From: Dillenia suffruticosa
Lineage: Eukaryota > Streptophyta > Magnoliopsida > Dilleniales > Dilleniaceae
DNA length: 64,000 nucleotides
NCBI GenBank assembly: GCA_033439265.1
Contig: JAVTVX010000012.1
Span: 31,746,261 to 31,810,260, forward strand
Direction of reading: 5' to 3'
The stretch's first letter is position 1, and each line of letters starts with the position of its first letter. Below are positions 23,581 to 35,478 of the stretch, piece after piece. The translations under genes and the position numbers were made by a program. Below the pieces are notes generated by a model. That model was not told where the DNA came from. It made no database searches and was given only the letters and a program-made list of their open reading frames with translations.

Positions 23581-24965
23581 ACAAGATTCCAACGAGAAAT
23601 TTATCCAGAAAAGAAAATGGCAGTGACATTGAGGAGCTTTTGAATCTTTATCAAAGCTTGTTGCACCAAATCAATTATGAGTACACAATGAAAATGTGAG
23701 AAACAAGAGGCACAATGAAAGCTCCCTCCCAAACGTTTCGTTTTATCATAACTTGGATTTGCATAGTTTTGGTTGGGCGTGGGTCGATGCCCGCCACTGG
23801 ATGAGCGGAACGAACGCGCTTCCGGCTCCAGGTGGGCTCTACGTAGGCCGTAGGAGTATTGCAACGTGGCGTCTCGATGGAAAACGCAGAAATCTATGCT
23901 TAGATAATTGTGAAAAATCTTTAAAAATTAAATTAAAAGTTGTGGGACAGCCAAAATCGGAAGCTAGAACTTCACTGCTCTGAAGTCTGAAGAAGCAGAG
24001 AGCAAACGACTCTGCTGCAGTAGATAGGTCTTTTCTTTACTGTTTCTTGTGGCTGGTTCTCATCTCTCTCTCTCTCTCTATCTCCCTCCCTCCTGCATTG
24101 CATTTCATATAATTCTGCAGCCCAAGCTTAAAGTGGGGTTTAAACTTACTTTTTTTTAATATATAATTTTTGGGTATTCTGAGACTGGTTAATTGTTTTC
24201 TGACCCAATTTACGACATAGAGTTGAGCCATGAAATCTCAAATTTTCATGATCTTTGTTCTCTTTTGTATTTGTAGGAGTTATTAGAAGGCACACAATAT
24301 GATTGGGAAAATGTCTATATGAGTCAATAGGGTGTGAATCCTCTGTCTTCCTCTTTTTAGCAGGAAAACAAAGTACATTCTTGGTGAGCATTTTAAATCT
24401 ACTCTGTTATACCCAAATGAGATTGGATGAAGTAATTAAGTCAGCAGGATCAATTTCTTGACATCCTTTTCGGCTCATTTCAATTAAGTCAAGAGCAGAA
24501 TGTATAAAAGTGGATAACGTTTATGTTCAAGTAGCTTTTCCAAAGTCAAATCTTTTTGGGAGCAAGCCCGCAAACAGTTATATATGCCCCCGTCCTCCAT
24601 ACATGGTTTGTGAGCTATTCTGCATAGTCAATGAGTTCACGCGTGCTATAGTGACTGTTGTTTCATGGTTGTCCAAAAAAGGTGTCAGACACTAAAGGGT
24701 AAATTACAATATTTCTATGTGATGCATCAAAGTGGCACAGTTGGTTATGTTTTTAAAGGATCATTACCATGCAGTGGAGGAAAGATGACCAGAGAAAGCA
24801 GTTGCATGAATTTTGTGCAAATATGGTTTGCCATATGGCCTCATTTGAACATCATCACAAAGACACAAACTGAATTTGCAATCATTTTATTCCACCTCTT
24901 ATTGTCTCTTGGTGACTTTATGTGTTGGTTTGCTCTTTAGGCTTGAGTTGAGTAGTAAAAGAGTG
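23383..24965 (+). other. Upstream region and probable 5' UTR of the PPR gene
   Basis: No independent gene is supported. The stretch 23760-24080 is GC-richer than the surroundings and contains a purine/pyrimidine-rich leader (23960-24090) typical of a plant 5' UTR. An untranslated first exon with an intron before the ATG at 24966 is plausible but not provable without transcripts. Confidence 0.35.
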
Positions 24966-27471
24966 ATGGCCATCCAGTGTGGAAACTCTAACCGTTGCAG
25001 GTTTTTCTCTGGGGAATTATATCAGGTATATTGTGGTTCTTTTAATTTGATCAACCATCTCATTCAGCTTATACTTTTGCTTACTGACACCTTCTTACAA
25101 GTGTAGCTCATAGTGATTTCTCTTATATAAATTTTTGATTCAGAGGAATGATGTAGCTGCGTTGGAGTTTGGGTATTGGAATTGCAAAATTTCCCTTTCA
25201 AAGAGGGCAACCAAGTTTCTTGTTCTTAGAGCCAATGCAAGTGGATAATGATTAAACTTATAACTTCCAAGACTTCTCTAATTTTCATTAAAGCCTTTTG
25301 AATGATGCTAGGTATTTGATGGTTCTTTATCAAAGAGACTTCCTTTCCTCACTACTCAGTCAACAATCACTTGCAAGGGCGAGTGTGAGACCCAGAGAAG
25401 CAAATCACATTCCATTGATGTTGAGAAGTGAGCAGGCTCTCCTTACTCTTGGTGTTTTATTCCACCGTTTCCCCTTTTGCATATTAATACGTCCTGCTGT
25501 TTCACATTCAAAAATTGTGTAATGGATCGTGCACAACTGTTTTGAGTAGTTTATTATCTTTTAACTCTTAGCATGAATTGCAGGAGATTGAAAAAGAAAA
25601 AGGGCAAGAAAGAGTATCACTTGTGGAAAAAAAGAGATTCAGCTGGATCTGGACAAAAAGCACTTCATCTTGTTCGGATTGTAAGTTATACTTTCATTTC
25701 TCATGCTGAATTAGCTGCTTGGTTCACTTTTACTTTTATAAGGAATTGGATACTGCAACTTTGAGTGGGTGACATCCTCAAACCTTTGAGTTGTAGCTTT
25801 CTGGAGTATCAAATGAGAAAGATGCTGTCTATGGGGCTTTAGATAAGTGGACAGCTTGGGAGACTGAATTCCCTTTGATAGCTGCTTCCAAGGCTTTAAA
25901 CATCTTGCGGAAGAGGAGTCAATGGAGGCGAGTAATTCAAGTATGGCGCTTTCTGAGCACCACTTTACACTTTTGAATTCAACATCTTCTTTTCATTATC
26001 TTCCTTATTCTTTTTAAAAAGTGGTAAGTGATAGTGATTAATGTGATTACATTTGGTACTAAATATAAATACAAAGAGGTTTTCTTCCTACTGTCATCAT
26101 CTGCCTCTTCTTGTCTTGAGTCAATATGCCATGAAGTCTTGAACGTCCAGCCAATACAGAATCCTCATTGTGTTACACTTGTTAGTAAGATCTGAACTCT
26201 ATTGCTCCCCTATTCTTCGTAGATGTTTCTTAAGATGGAAATTCGTGTAATACCCAATCACCTCAAACTTTTGTCTTTCCTCAAGGCAAGTTGTTATACA
26301 AAAATCACATCGGCCATACCATCTGTGTCAGCTCCTTGTCCACAATGTCCAAGGAAAGAGACATTGTGTAAAGATATGACTTCTCGAAACAACTCCAACA
26401 CACCCAAAAAGCATTCCCAAATCTTAATTGGGGTTCATTGTGGACATCTAGGCCTAAGAAACCCAAATCATTGTCAACTGTCGTGAATACCTGCTGGTGA
26501 GTTTTCATGGGGTTCTCTAACTGTCTTGGCAAAATCACCCTTCCAGCCATGATATTTACACTGTAATATGTTTGAACAACTCTCAAGTACAAGCACATAC
26601 TTTGCATGCAAATTTGCCGAACCATTAACAGTGTTAAGCTTCTTCACATGAGCCATATTCCTCAATCAAAACACAATTAGCCACACGGATCTTAAATTTT
26701 TCCCCAGGGCACTGCTATCTAGATTTCTTACTGGAATTGTGAAAAGGGTTATGAGTAAAGCAAGTAAGCTGGATTAAATATACTTCCTTGAAGTCATCTT
26801 TATATGCTTTTGAGAATGCAAGTATTTCTGCCCATCCAAATGCTCAATCCTTCAAATAATTTTATTACATAGCCGTTCATTCTGATTACAATCAATTTCC
26901 ACAACTTATCAGGTGGCTAAGTGGATGTTAAGCAAAGGGCAAGGAACAACCATGGGAACTTATGACACCCTTCTGCTCGCATTTGATATGGATCGAAGGG
27001 TGGGCGAAGCTGAATTATTGTGGAACATGATATTGCATGCTCATACACGATCCGTCTCAAAGCGGCTTTTTTCAAGGATGATATCCTTGTACGATCATCA
27101 CAACATGCAAGAAAAGATCATAGAGGTAAATTCCAAATAATATGCTCATCCTGCTCTTTTTGCCATGAAATGTAGTTACCAATAAATTTCCTTTATTCCT
27201 TTTTGTATTGCTGGACCTTCTCATGTTTGAAGTTGCTCAGAAAGAGATGTTGTGATGTTTCCTCCTATTGGAACAACAGGTATTTGCAGACATGGAGGAG
27301 TTAGGGGTGAGGCCCGATGAAGATACAGTTAGGCGAGTGGCACGTGCCTTTCAAGAACTTGGCCAAGAAGACAAGCAGCATTTGGTTCTCACAAAATACC
27401 AGAGCAAATGGAAATATATCCATTTTAGGGGTGAAAGAGTAAGGGTGAGAAAAGATGCGTGGGCCGCATAA
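24966..27471 (+). CDS. PPR protein, At4g18975-like (chloroplast-type), seven exons
   Basis: Hand-built exons: 24966-25025, 25157-25240, 25312-25427, 25584-25680, 25797-25940, 26913-27125, 27280-27471. All introns start GT and end AG, and all phases join to a single 906-base frame (301 residues plus stop). Exon 4 encodes EYHLWKKRDSAGSGQKALHL. Exon 5 encodes KDAVYGALDKWTAWETEFPL and a LRKRSQW-RRVIQ helix. Exon 6 encodes VAKWMLSKGQGTTMGTYDTL and LLAFDMD (a PPR unit). Exon 7 encodes VFADMEELGVRPDEDTVRRV. This run of motifs is what I recall of Arabidopsis PPR protein At4g18975, annotated as chloroplastic. PPR proteins bind organellar RNA, but the target of this one is unknown. The first three exons (residues 1-87) are Ser/Arg-rich and fit a transit peptide. 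They are the least certain part. Confidence 0.85.
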
Positions 27472-27590
27472 CACTTGACATGCCTTATCAATGACTGCCC
27501 TAGAAATTTTCCAGGAATGATGAACCCGTGCTGCATGCGCTTGCAAACTGCAGCTAGTGCATTGCAAATCACTTGCTGTATAGCAAATCA

Positions 27591-28150
27591 ACGACCCTTG
27601 AGACACCACTGTTCCCAATTTTCCTTTTCAATCTGAGTAGGAGAATGTGTATAACTTGCGGTAATCACTACAAGTTTTAGCAGTTGGGGGAAAAATGGGG
27701 GAAAAAAAAACTACTGCAAGTATATTCTCTCTATGTCCGTTTGGAAAGAATAGTGCAACATTTCAGTGATTGGAAAAAAATAAATAAATACATAAAGGAA
27801 AATAAAAAGGCACCAATGGACTCTACCAGTCCCTTTCATTATCCTGGAACTGAAATTCAACCCCCTACATACTGTGGAAAGAAAAGACTCTTAAAATGGA
27901 AGCCACAATTAAATTTCTTACACAGCATCATCCAAGTATAATCGAAATTCAATCGTTTTTAACCATTCTCTCTACATCCTATCACGCACCACTGTTAATA
28001 CTGAATCTCTTCTTTTCATCAAACTTGAGTTCCAAGATGCACAGCCTCACCGTAACCCAAAAATCAGGTGGTGAATCGACATTGGAGTATGAGCTCTAAT
28101 TATTCTCCCTACATCCCTGTTGGGTACTACTGTTATTGCGAAAGTGTTGG
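27591..28150 (-). pseudogene. Subtilase 3'-end fragments (relic A)
   Basis: The stretch 27601-27670 resembles the 3' flank of the intact subtilase (36915-36990), sharing TTCCC-ATTTTCCTTTT and AATGTGTA-AACTTG. The stretch 27965-28098 resembles its last exon (around 37190-37300), the part encoding the KFDEKKRFSI-like C-terminal Fn3-like domain. A further short tail-like piece lies at 28100-28150. No frame survives. It lies directly after the PPR stop codon, in convergent orientation. Confidence 0.55.
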
Positions 28151-28442
28151 AAGTATATGCGAGGTTTTGAATTTTTGATATAATAGTTCAGATTTGTGTT
28201 AGAGATGTCGGTGTTGCCTTTCTTTTTGGCGAGCATTAGCAAAACATACTTCTACGCTACATGTGCCCCGGTTCTTGTTATGAATGGAAGCCAAATCTCG
28301 TAAAGCTATAAAAGCTTAACTTGAACCTCAAAAATGATTCTTCTGCGGTTCTAGAACTAGAGCAATTAAACCACTGGTTGAGTTCTGATTCTTGGTGTTT
28401 GGAACCTGAATCGAACCAAAATTAAAATTTTTATAGAACCAT

Positions 28443-28518
28443 TTTTTTTTTGTTACATTATGACTTGAACACAGGATCACTGGGTTGGCAAGGGGGTTGT
28501 GACTATTCTCTTGAGAAC
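28443..28518 (-). mobile_element. Short SINE-like insertion with perfect 18-bp target duplication
   Basis: A 76-base insert begins with a T9 run (an A-tail on the minus strand). On the minus strand it contains a B-box-like GTGTTCAAGTC just before the tail. It is bracketed by exact copies of AAATTTTTATAGAACCAT at 28425-28442 and 28519-28536. The body is only about half a normal plant SINE, so it may be 5'-truncated. Confidence 0.8.
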
Positions 28519-28925
28519 AAATTTTTATAGAACCATAGATATGGTATTAGAAAGCAAATCGTGAACCAACCTTAAGAAACTGTAATAATCATAAAAAACC
28601 ATAAAAAAATCACAAAAATCAGCATAAACTTAAACATTCTAGAACGAGAACGAAATAAGAACCTTCTAGTTCTATACACTAGTTTATATGCTCCAACAAG
28701 TAACAATTAATGATTTTGGTCATGCATGAGTGTGATAGATCCCTTGTATTTATGAACTTGTCATTATTTTCTCATGACCATTAGTTTGTCAAGATGAACC
28801 CTCTCCTAGAGGAGGCACTATCACTTCTAATGATTGAATTAAATCAGGTGATAGTCAGAAGAAGAATGTATAGAAGCAGATGCTGGAGGTACAAACAAGC
28901 AGAACTCGTAGGAAGGAGCTACTGT

Positions 28926-29190
28926 ATGAATTTCTTATGACACCCTTATGCTGGCATTTGATATGGACTTATGGGTAGATAAGGCTGAAAAGAAAAGATG
29001 ATGAAGGGATTAATATCATGGTTCCATCTCAAATTGCTGTTTTTGCCTATGTTTGTTAAGGTATTTGCCAACGTATCTTTCAAGAACTTGGCCGATAAAA
29101 CGAGCGGAATTTGGTTCTTAGAGATACCAGAATAAATGGGAATGTATCCATTTGAAGGGTGGAGATGCATCGAGACATGGTCAAAGGGGA
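28926..29190 (+). pseudogene. At4g18975-like PPR gene 3' fragment
   Basis: The stretch 28936-28990 resembles exon 6 of the PPR gene (TATGACACCCTT, GCATTTGATATGGA). The stretch 29055-29175 resembles exon 7 (AGGTATTTGC, CTTTCAAGAACTTGGCC, ATTTGGTTCT, AATGG-AAT-TATCCATTT). Part of exon 6, the intron and the start of exon 7 are lost. Frames are broken. Confidence 0.75.
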
Positions 29191-29349
29191 ATAACATACA
29201 AATTTCTCGGTGGTCAGTTACCGGTGACCCTGCTGAAAATCAGGGATTGCCTTCCGGGAAAGTTGCAATTTCAGGCTGCTGAAACAGAGGTTTGATGACC
29301 CTGGGGCGCATTCGGTGGCAATGAGCTCCTGTAAGTTAATTTTTCTTCG

Positions 29350-29725
29350 GTCATGCTGGACTACTAGAGATGTATTCGAGTGAGTTAATCCTAAATATCC
29401 CTATATTCAAACTCGAACTCGAATTAGAACTCGACAAGTAATAATAATATGACTCGAATTTAATTTGTTTATAATTTAATAAGCTCGAGATCAATTTGAA
29501 AACTCGATTTTTATATAATATATCGTACATTCTACTTAATTTAATTTTTAATATTATAATAATATATAGGTATATATATATAATATATTAATATATGTTA
29601 TCGTATTATTCGGTAAGTTTTGAGTTTAAAATTCTATTATTCAAACTTGATTCAATTGTATAATGAAATTGTTCAAACTTGACTCGAATTTGGTTAAAAT
29701 TGAGTCGAGTTGAGCCTTTGACATG
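29350..29725. repeat. AT-rich repeat with TCGAACTCGAA-type ends
   Basis: Both ends carry words of the TCGAGT / ACTCGA type in inverse orientation (29375-29460 and 29640-29715) around an AT-rich core with ATATAT runs. The arrangement suggests a MITE or a retroelement remnant, but exact ends were not found. Confidence 0.4.
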
Positions 29726-30139
29726 ATGGCTAGCAAGTGACTGAAACTTGACTTGGTTCGCATGATAGTCTTATGTACCACGAGCCAGGAGAACCTTGAT
29801 ACCAATTTTCCTTTTTATTTTGAATAAGGGAGTATGTGTCGGCTGTCACTTGGAGTAGCCAGTACAACCTTAATGTATATATGTGCCCAAAAGTAAGAAT
29901 AGAAGAAAAAGCTTCAAAGGTGTTTTCAACTCTTGACATTTTTCAGTGTACAAGCCGAAATCGATTTATTCCAATTGTTGGTTTGGCAATATATATTGCT
30001 ATCAAATCAGTGGTGCAAAAGTAATGAATTAGTGTAATGTACCCAAGCCAAGATATATGCAGAGTAGCTATGTTAGTATATCTCTCTCTGCTACAATACT
30101 TGGAAAAAAATTGAAAAACCAACGAACTCATGACCTGAA
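29726..30139. other. Degenerate subtilase 3' flank (relic B), no gene
   Basis: The stretch 29788-29850 resembles the conserved 3' flank of the subtilase copies (CCAATTTTCCTTTT then GTATGTGT). The remainder is AT-rich with no recognised content. Confidence 0.4.
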
Positions 30140-30320
30140 TTTTTTTTTTTTTTTTGGTACCATGGCTGGGCAACCAACTCAGTATCCAGGATTTTGTCTT
30201 GACTAATCTGGATCGATCGCTTGTATGGCCTAATTGAGGGGTAGGTCTTCCAGAGTTGATTTTTCCGTTCCCATGGGTGGACACCATCGTTGCAAGAATA
30301 GTACCTAAAAGAAATCCCCT
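30140..30320 (-). mobile_element. tRNA-derived SINE (family A), minus orientation
   Basis: The element starts with a T16 run followed by GGTACCATGG, which is the A-tail end on the minus strand. The body shares with the copy at 10344-10520 the words AAAATCA, AGACCT-CCCCTCAATT and AGATTAGTC in the same order. The 5' boundary is uncertain. It must lie left of about 30325, because beyond that point the sequence again matches the subtilase relic. Confidence 0.6.
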
Positions 30321-31082
30321 TATTGTTAACCATTCTTTCAACATCCCCATTAGGTACTACTATCACGGTGGAGCTCTTCTTTTTCGTCAATCTCATTGAA
30401 TTCCAAAACGCTAAGCATAACTGTAACAGAAAAACCCGGTGATGGATCAAAATTCAACGAAAATGAGCTCATACCTTTACCAGTATTGGTAACCGTCCTT
30501 GTTATAGTCTCTGGTCCTCTGAGCCTTGGAATTGCCTATGATGGGTAATTTAGGTCAATTGATCTGCGTGCAACTCTTGGACACCTGAAGAGTCGTTCTT
30601 GATTTTGCAGGATCAAGTTGCATAGATAGAAAAGGTAATCTTCATATGAAGCATCAGAAACTAGGACAAGGGCCTGCTGCTTTTGTTGGCTCAAAAGTAA
30701 CCACAGCCAAAATGGAAGGAGTTGGTCTTTCTACCCCAGGAATCAGTGATTGTCACTCCCTCGTTAGCAGTTACGATTTCTGCCAAAAAATAAAAAAACA
30801 TCAGGAAAAAAAAACCTATTTCTCATTTCCAGCAATACAGTAATTATCTAGACTTTTATTTACATATATTTTTTATTAAGTACTATCGAGTTGCTGGAAG
30901 AACATGTGAATTGATGGGTATGCCATGTCCATAGTAATGATTGTTTCCCAACACAAGTCCTGCCCCGCCTTGATGCAGATTCATTGTGACGCACTTAATG
31001 CATGCTCAGATGTAGTTGTATTGTTATCTGGGCATTTGAATGGGTCCAAATAAGACTCTTTGGAATGACTTATGGATGTAGT

Positions 31083-33612
31083 TGTCACGCTCCGAACCGG
31101 GATCGTGAGCAGCCGCCCGTTACCCTGGATGCCGGCTGTACTTTTACAGAAAATCGGACAGAACCTCCCCATATATCGGAGGTCTCCCATATTAAAATAA
31201 ATCTGTTACCTGTCCAAAAGGGGCCATCCCGGCCTCAAAATGCATATATTATCCTCAACAATAAACCAGATCATCCTACTGCACAATCCAGGGCAACGCA
31301 ATGCTAACAAACAATTCTCCACAGTCCTAACCACAGACCTCTACTGCCATGCCCCCATCAAAGGCATGGACAGCCGCCAGTCGCCCCTCCTGTGATTTAG
31401 AGGAGGTACCGAGCGGTCCTAGAGGACACTTTTAAGACATGATACATTCCCAAATACAGACGCAATGAAAAAGAAATGCCTCAATGCAATGTCATGCAGT
31501 GACATGAGTTCCACAATTTAAATGTCCATATTTATACAGTCATCCCAGAATTATAAAAAAAAATGGTCATCTATAGACCTCAAAATACATATACATCACC
31601 AATACAATTTTGCAGCGGAAATACACAATAATTCCTCAAGTCCAGACCTGATCTCCCAAAGAAACTGAGCGTCCTAAAAGCGACACTCCTTGTCAAATAC
31701 TATCTCTGAAACAAAAGGGAAATGAGGGGTGACTACTCGGGAAAGAATACTCAGTGAGTGAGTGGGTCAATGCAGTCATCAAATATGGAGTGTGAAACTG
31801 GAGTGTCAAAACATAAGTATATAAATCATATTTCAAATCATCATGCTTTTCATTTCAACAATATATCATTTCACGCATTTTCAAGTCAAATATGCATCCA
31901 AAGCACTGTCATTAAAATCATAGAGCTGCCAGCCGAAAATGTCCTGGCAGAGGTCTACCGCGACCTATGACAGGCGCACCGGGGGTGTTATATGCAAATT
32001 TCTTTAAAGTGCTCTCTACCCCGGCGTTGGCGACGAACCTCGTCCAGGTGCTAGACTTGGAGAGGATATCCAATCCAAATCCAAATTCTCCCCCTTTCGG
32101 GTTCAACCTGGCTAGTACCGTGTAGATAATCAAATCACGACAACTCGTGGGATACCCCAGGCCTAGGCATATCCGGACACCACCAAAGCGCCTCTCACGG
32201 TGTCTTTCGTAGCTACGGAACAATACATATCAAAGCCCTCAAGGCCAAAATCAATATCATATCAAATTGTGCCAAAGTTAGGTTCATAAACCGATGCAAC
32301 ATAGAGTATAAAATGGCACATTATACATTTCAACCACATGGATGCATAATTTCATAATTCAATACAGTTTTTGGACACTCCAACGATTCACAAAAGTCAA
32401 TTTTAAAACCGGTCAAAACATTTCCAACATACGACAAATCATGCTCATTATCAAAATGTTGTAAAACAAGATTTACATATTAAACAAAAACATTGAAATA
32501 AATCCCACTCATCGTTTTGGGGAAGGTAGCGCACTCCCCAATAACACCAAAATACGTAAAACAAGACGCCCCTCAATCGAGTCACCAAAATAGCCAACCT
32601 AATCAATCATCACGATTTTTATCAATTTCCGACTATTTTAGGGTTTATCGTTTTTTTTTCTTAATTCGTACGAACCCTAAATTTCTCAATTTATAAACAA
32701 ATCAACTAATGCTACCTAATTTGACAAAGTTTATTCAAGGGTTGAAGAGATTTCATTTCTCTCACCTAGGATTCTTCGGATCTCAGATTTAGCTTTCGTT
32801 CGCCCGTCGGTTTGGTCTAAAACCTGAATGTTTCCAAATTTTAAACAATTGCGAACAATTTAAGTTCAATTACTAAAGAGATTCAAAACCTAACTGCGAA
32901 AAATCGAAACTTAGAATCATTTACCTTCGCAGAGGTTCACGGACTGCCACGGGCCGTCGCGGGCCGTGGGCCGCGGGCTGATGGGCTGGCGGGCCTGGTG
33001 GGCCGGCGGCCCTGATGGGTCTGCGGCCTGGTGGGCCTGCGGCCTGGCAAGCCGGATCATGCGCTGGAGCGCGCTCGCGCTCGTGCTGGCGCTGGCGCTG
33101 GCTCACGCGCTGAAGCGCACTCGTAAGCTGGATCGTGCGCTGCTCGCGCTGTGGGTCGCACGCTGGAGCGCTCGCGCTCGTGCTGGGGCGTGCTGAGGCG
33201 CGCTGGGGTCGCGCGCTGGGGATCGCGAGCTGGGGATCGCGGCTGCTCGCGCGCTGCTCGAGCGCTGTTCGCGCGCTGCTCGAGCGCTGCTCGAGCGCGG
33301 TTCGCGCGCTGCTCGAGTGATCGCGTGCTCATGCGAGGGAGGGTCGCGCTGCAGCGCTCGCGCGCTCATGAGGAAGACTGCGCGGTGGCGCTAGCGCTCG
33401 CGCGGAGATGATCGCGCAGCTGTGCTCGGGCGGTCGCTCGCGGCGGAGGATGGCAGCGGGAGGGGAAGAGACATGGCGGCGGGGAGAAGGGAAAAAGAGA
33501 GAAGAAAAAGGGAGAGAAGAAGAGGGAGAGAAGAGAAGAGAGGGGGAAAGAGAGAGAGAGAGAGAGAGAGAATGGAAAGTAATTAGGGCTTTAAGCCCTA
33601 ATTTTAAATATC

Positions 33613-33643
<31 letters not shown>

Positions 33644-33658
33644 CTGCTGGGTATTACA
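31083..33658 (-). mobile_element. Solo LTR of a Ty3/gypsy (Tekay/Del-like) element
   Basis: A 2576-base segment lies inside the 5' LTR of the other element. It has TG...CA ends (TGTCACGCTCCG at the left, GGGTATTACA at the right) and a perfect 5-bp target duplication, GTAGT (31078-31082 and 33659-33663). Read on the minus strand it begins TGTAATACCC and ends GGAGCGTGACA, the terminal style I know from Tekay/Del chromovirus LTRs. It has no internal coding and no second LTR, so it is best explained by LTR-LTR recombination. The stretch 32935-33470 is a GC-rich island of degenerate GCGCTCG/GGGCC repeats. It gives many overlapping Ala/Arg-rich frames that are not genes. Confidence 0.8.
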
Positions 33659-34463
33659 GTAGTTTTCAATGAGTCATATTTTAAATAATTTGGAGTCTTC
33701 TAGAGATACTAATTATTAGATTCTTATGTTTCTCTCTTCTTTATATTAAGAGTTAATAATTTGCGAACATGATTGGTCCTTAACTCTACTATATAAAATC
33801 CCTCTTGTAATCATTGGAAAGCAAAGTGAGTTAATAATAGTATTTGATTTCTTTCCTAGAGAGTATTATCTTATACTTCTCAACGTTGGGTGGATTCCTG
33901 CAGTAACGAAGTAGTTTAGCCCTTTATCCTTAAGTGGATTCCTTTGGTGGTGAGCTAGTTAACCATTTCCCATAAATTCCGGCTGCTCTTTTTTTCCCTT
34001 CATAAATTTTTTGGCATCAGTTTGGAATTAGATCTTAGGATGGCAGGCTGTCATCACCGTCAAAATGTTTGAAATCAATGGAATCCAAGACCGAAACCTT
34101 CGTGATGTCAAGATCAATGAATTAAGAAAGCAAATTCAACAATTGCAGCAACAACTTCAGGCAATGCTGCAACAAAATTCAGAAGTTGAAGAGATTGATG
34201 TTGCTGACAATGAATACCTTCTTAAGTGAGAAGTGTATGAAGATGAAGATCTAAATCATAGTGAGGATGAATTAAGGTTCATTCCACTTGCTATATTTGA
34301 TGATTCTTTTGAAGATTTTATTGTGAATGTAAAGAAAGATCACGTGTCAACATTTTTGGGGTGAAGGAATTAATGCCCATCAATCCATCCTTTAGGTGTG
34401 GTGAGAACAAGAACAACAAGAATGTATTGTTCGAGGAAAAGTTTTGACTATTGATAGTGGAAG

Positions 34464-35478
34464 TTGTATCAATGTCATGACCCCTTGGTGGAGTTACAAC
34501 CAAAAACTGTAGCTCATCCTCATCCGTATTCAATGTCTTGGATAAATCAAGAGAATAGTATAATTATTACAAGACAAGTGTTTGTTGCATTTTCTCTATC
34601 AAAAGATTATGGAGATTCTATTTGGTGTGACGTGGTTCCAACGGATTTTTGTCACATTCTGTTTGAGAGACCTTGGCAATATGATCGAAGATTGATTCAC
34701 ACCGGATACAAGAATACTTCTGTTTTCAAGGATGGAGAAAAGATAGTAGACCATGCAAGATAGAGGACCTCCTTAGCCTTCTTCAAGCAAAGGAAGAAAT
34801 CTCCTCTCAAGATCCCAATTTTGTGAGACTCTTAAAGATACCAATGAGGTGTATGATCTTGTGATCTTGGAAGAGAATAAAACAATCCATGAAATTCCTA
34901 CCATCCTCCAGCCTATTCCTGCGGAATTCCATGATGTTATACCAGATGAAATTCCATCCGGACTTCCTCCTATACGTGAGATTCAACGTTATTTCGACTT
35001 CTTGCCTGGCTCTTCAATTCCCAACAAGGCAGCCTACTGAATGAGTCCTAAAGAGCATGAGGTGTTTCAACGACAAGTCGATGAACTTTTAGCAAAAGGA
35101 CTAATTCGTGAGAGCTTAAGTCCGTGTGCTATCCTTGCACTCCTTGTCCCGAAGAAAGATGGAACGTGGCATATGTGCATCGATAGTAGAGCTGTGAACA
35201 AGATCACTATCAAATATCGCTTTCTCATCCCTCGGCTTGATGGTCTATTTGATCAGTTTTGTGCGACTACTATTTTCTTTAAGATTGACCTAAGAAGCGG
35301 CTACCAACAAATACGTGTGCGGCCAGGAGATGAATGGAAGACCGCATTCAAGACTGGGGATGGTTTATATGAATGGATGTCCATGTCATTTGGTCTGTCA
35401 AATGCACCTAGCACTTTTATGCGTCTAATGACTCGTGTTCAAGAATTATTTGGGATGATTTGTCGTCATTTATTTTGA
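34464..35478 (+). pseudogene. Gypsy protease-reverse transcriptase region
   Basis: 34464-34763 encodes the end of the protease region (DVVPTDFCHILFERPWQYD). 34849-35037 encodes the linker (PAEFHDVIPDEIPSGLPP) and ends in a TGA at 35038, immediately before RMSPKEHE-type sequence. 35041-35478 encodes the reverse transcriptase fingers and palm ([51 protein letters not shown]). The frame closes just where the YFDDIL catalytic motif should be read. The gene is dead through stops, frameshift and a downstream deletion. Confidence 0.8.

Noticed and set aside
23760-23990. Independent gene upstream of the PPR gene (95-codon frame at 23696-23983)
   Set aside because: No domain is recognisable, and the position and composition better fit promoter/5' UTR sequence of the PPR gene.
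32921-33411. Several overlapping Ala/Arg/Ser-rich open frames on both strands
   Set aside because: They arise from the GC-rich degenerate repeats of the solo LTR. The composition is repetitive in all frames and no domain is visible.
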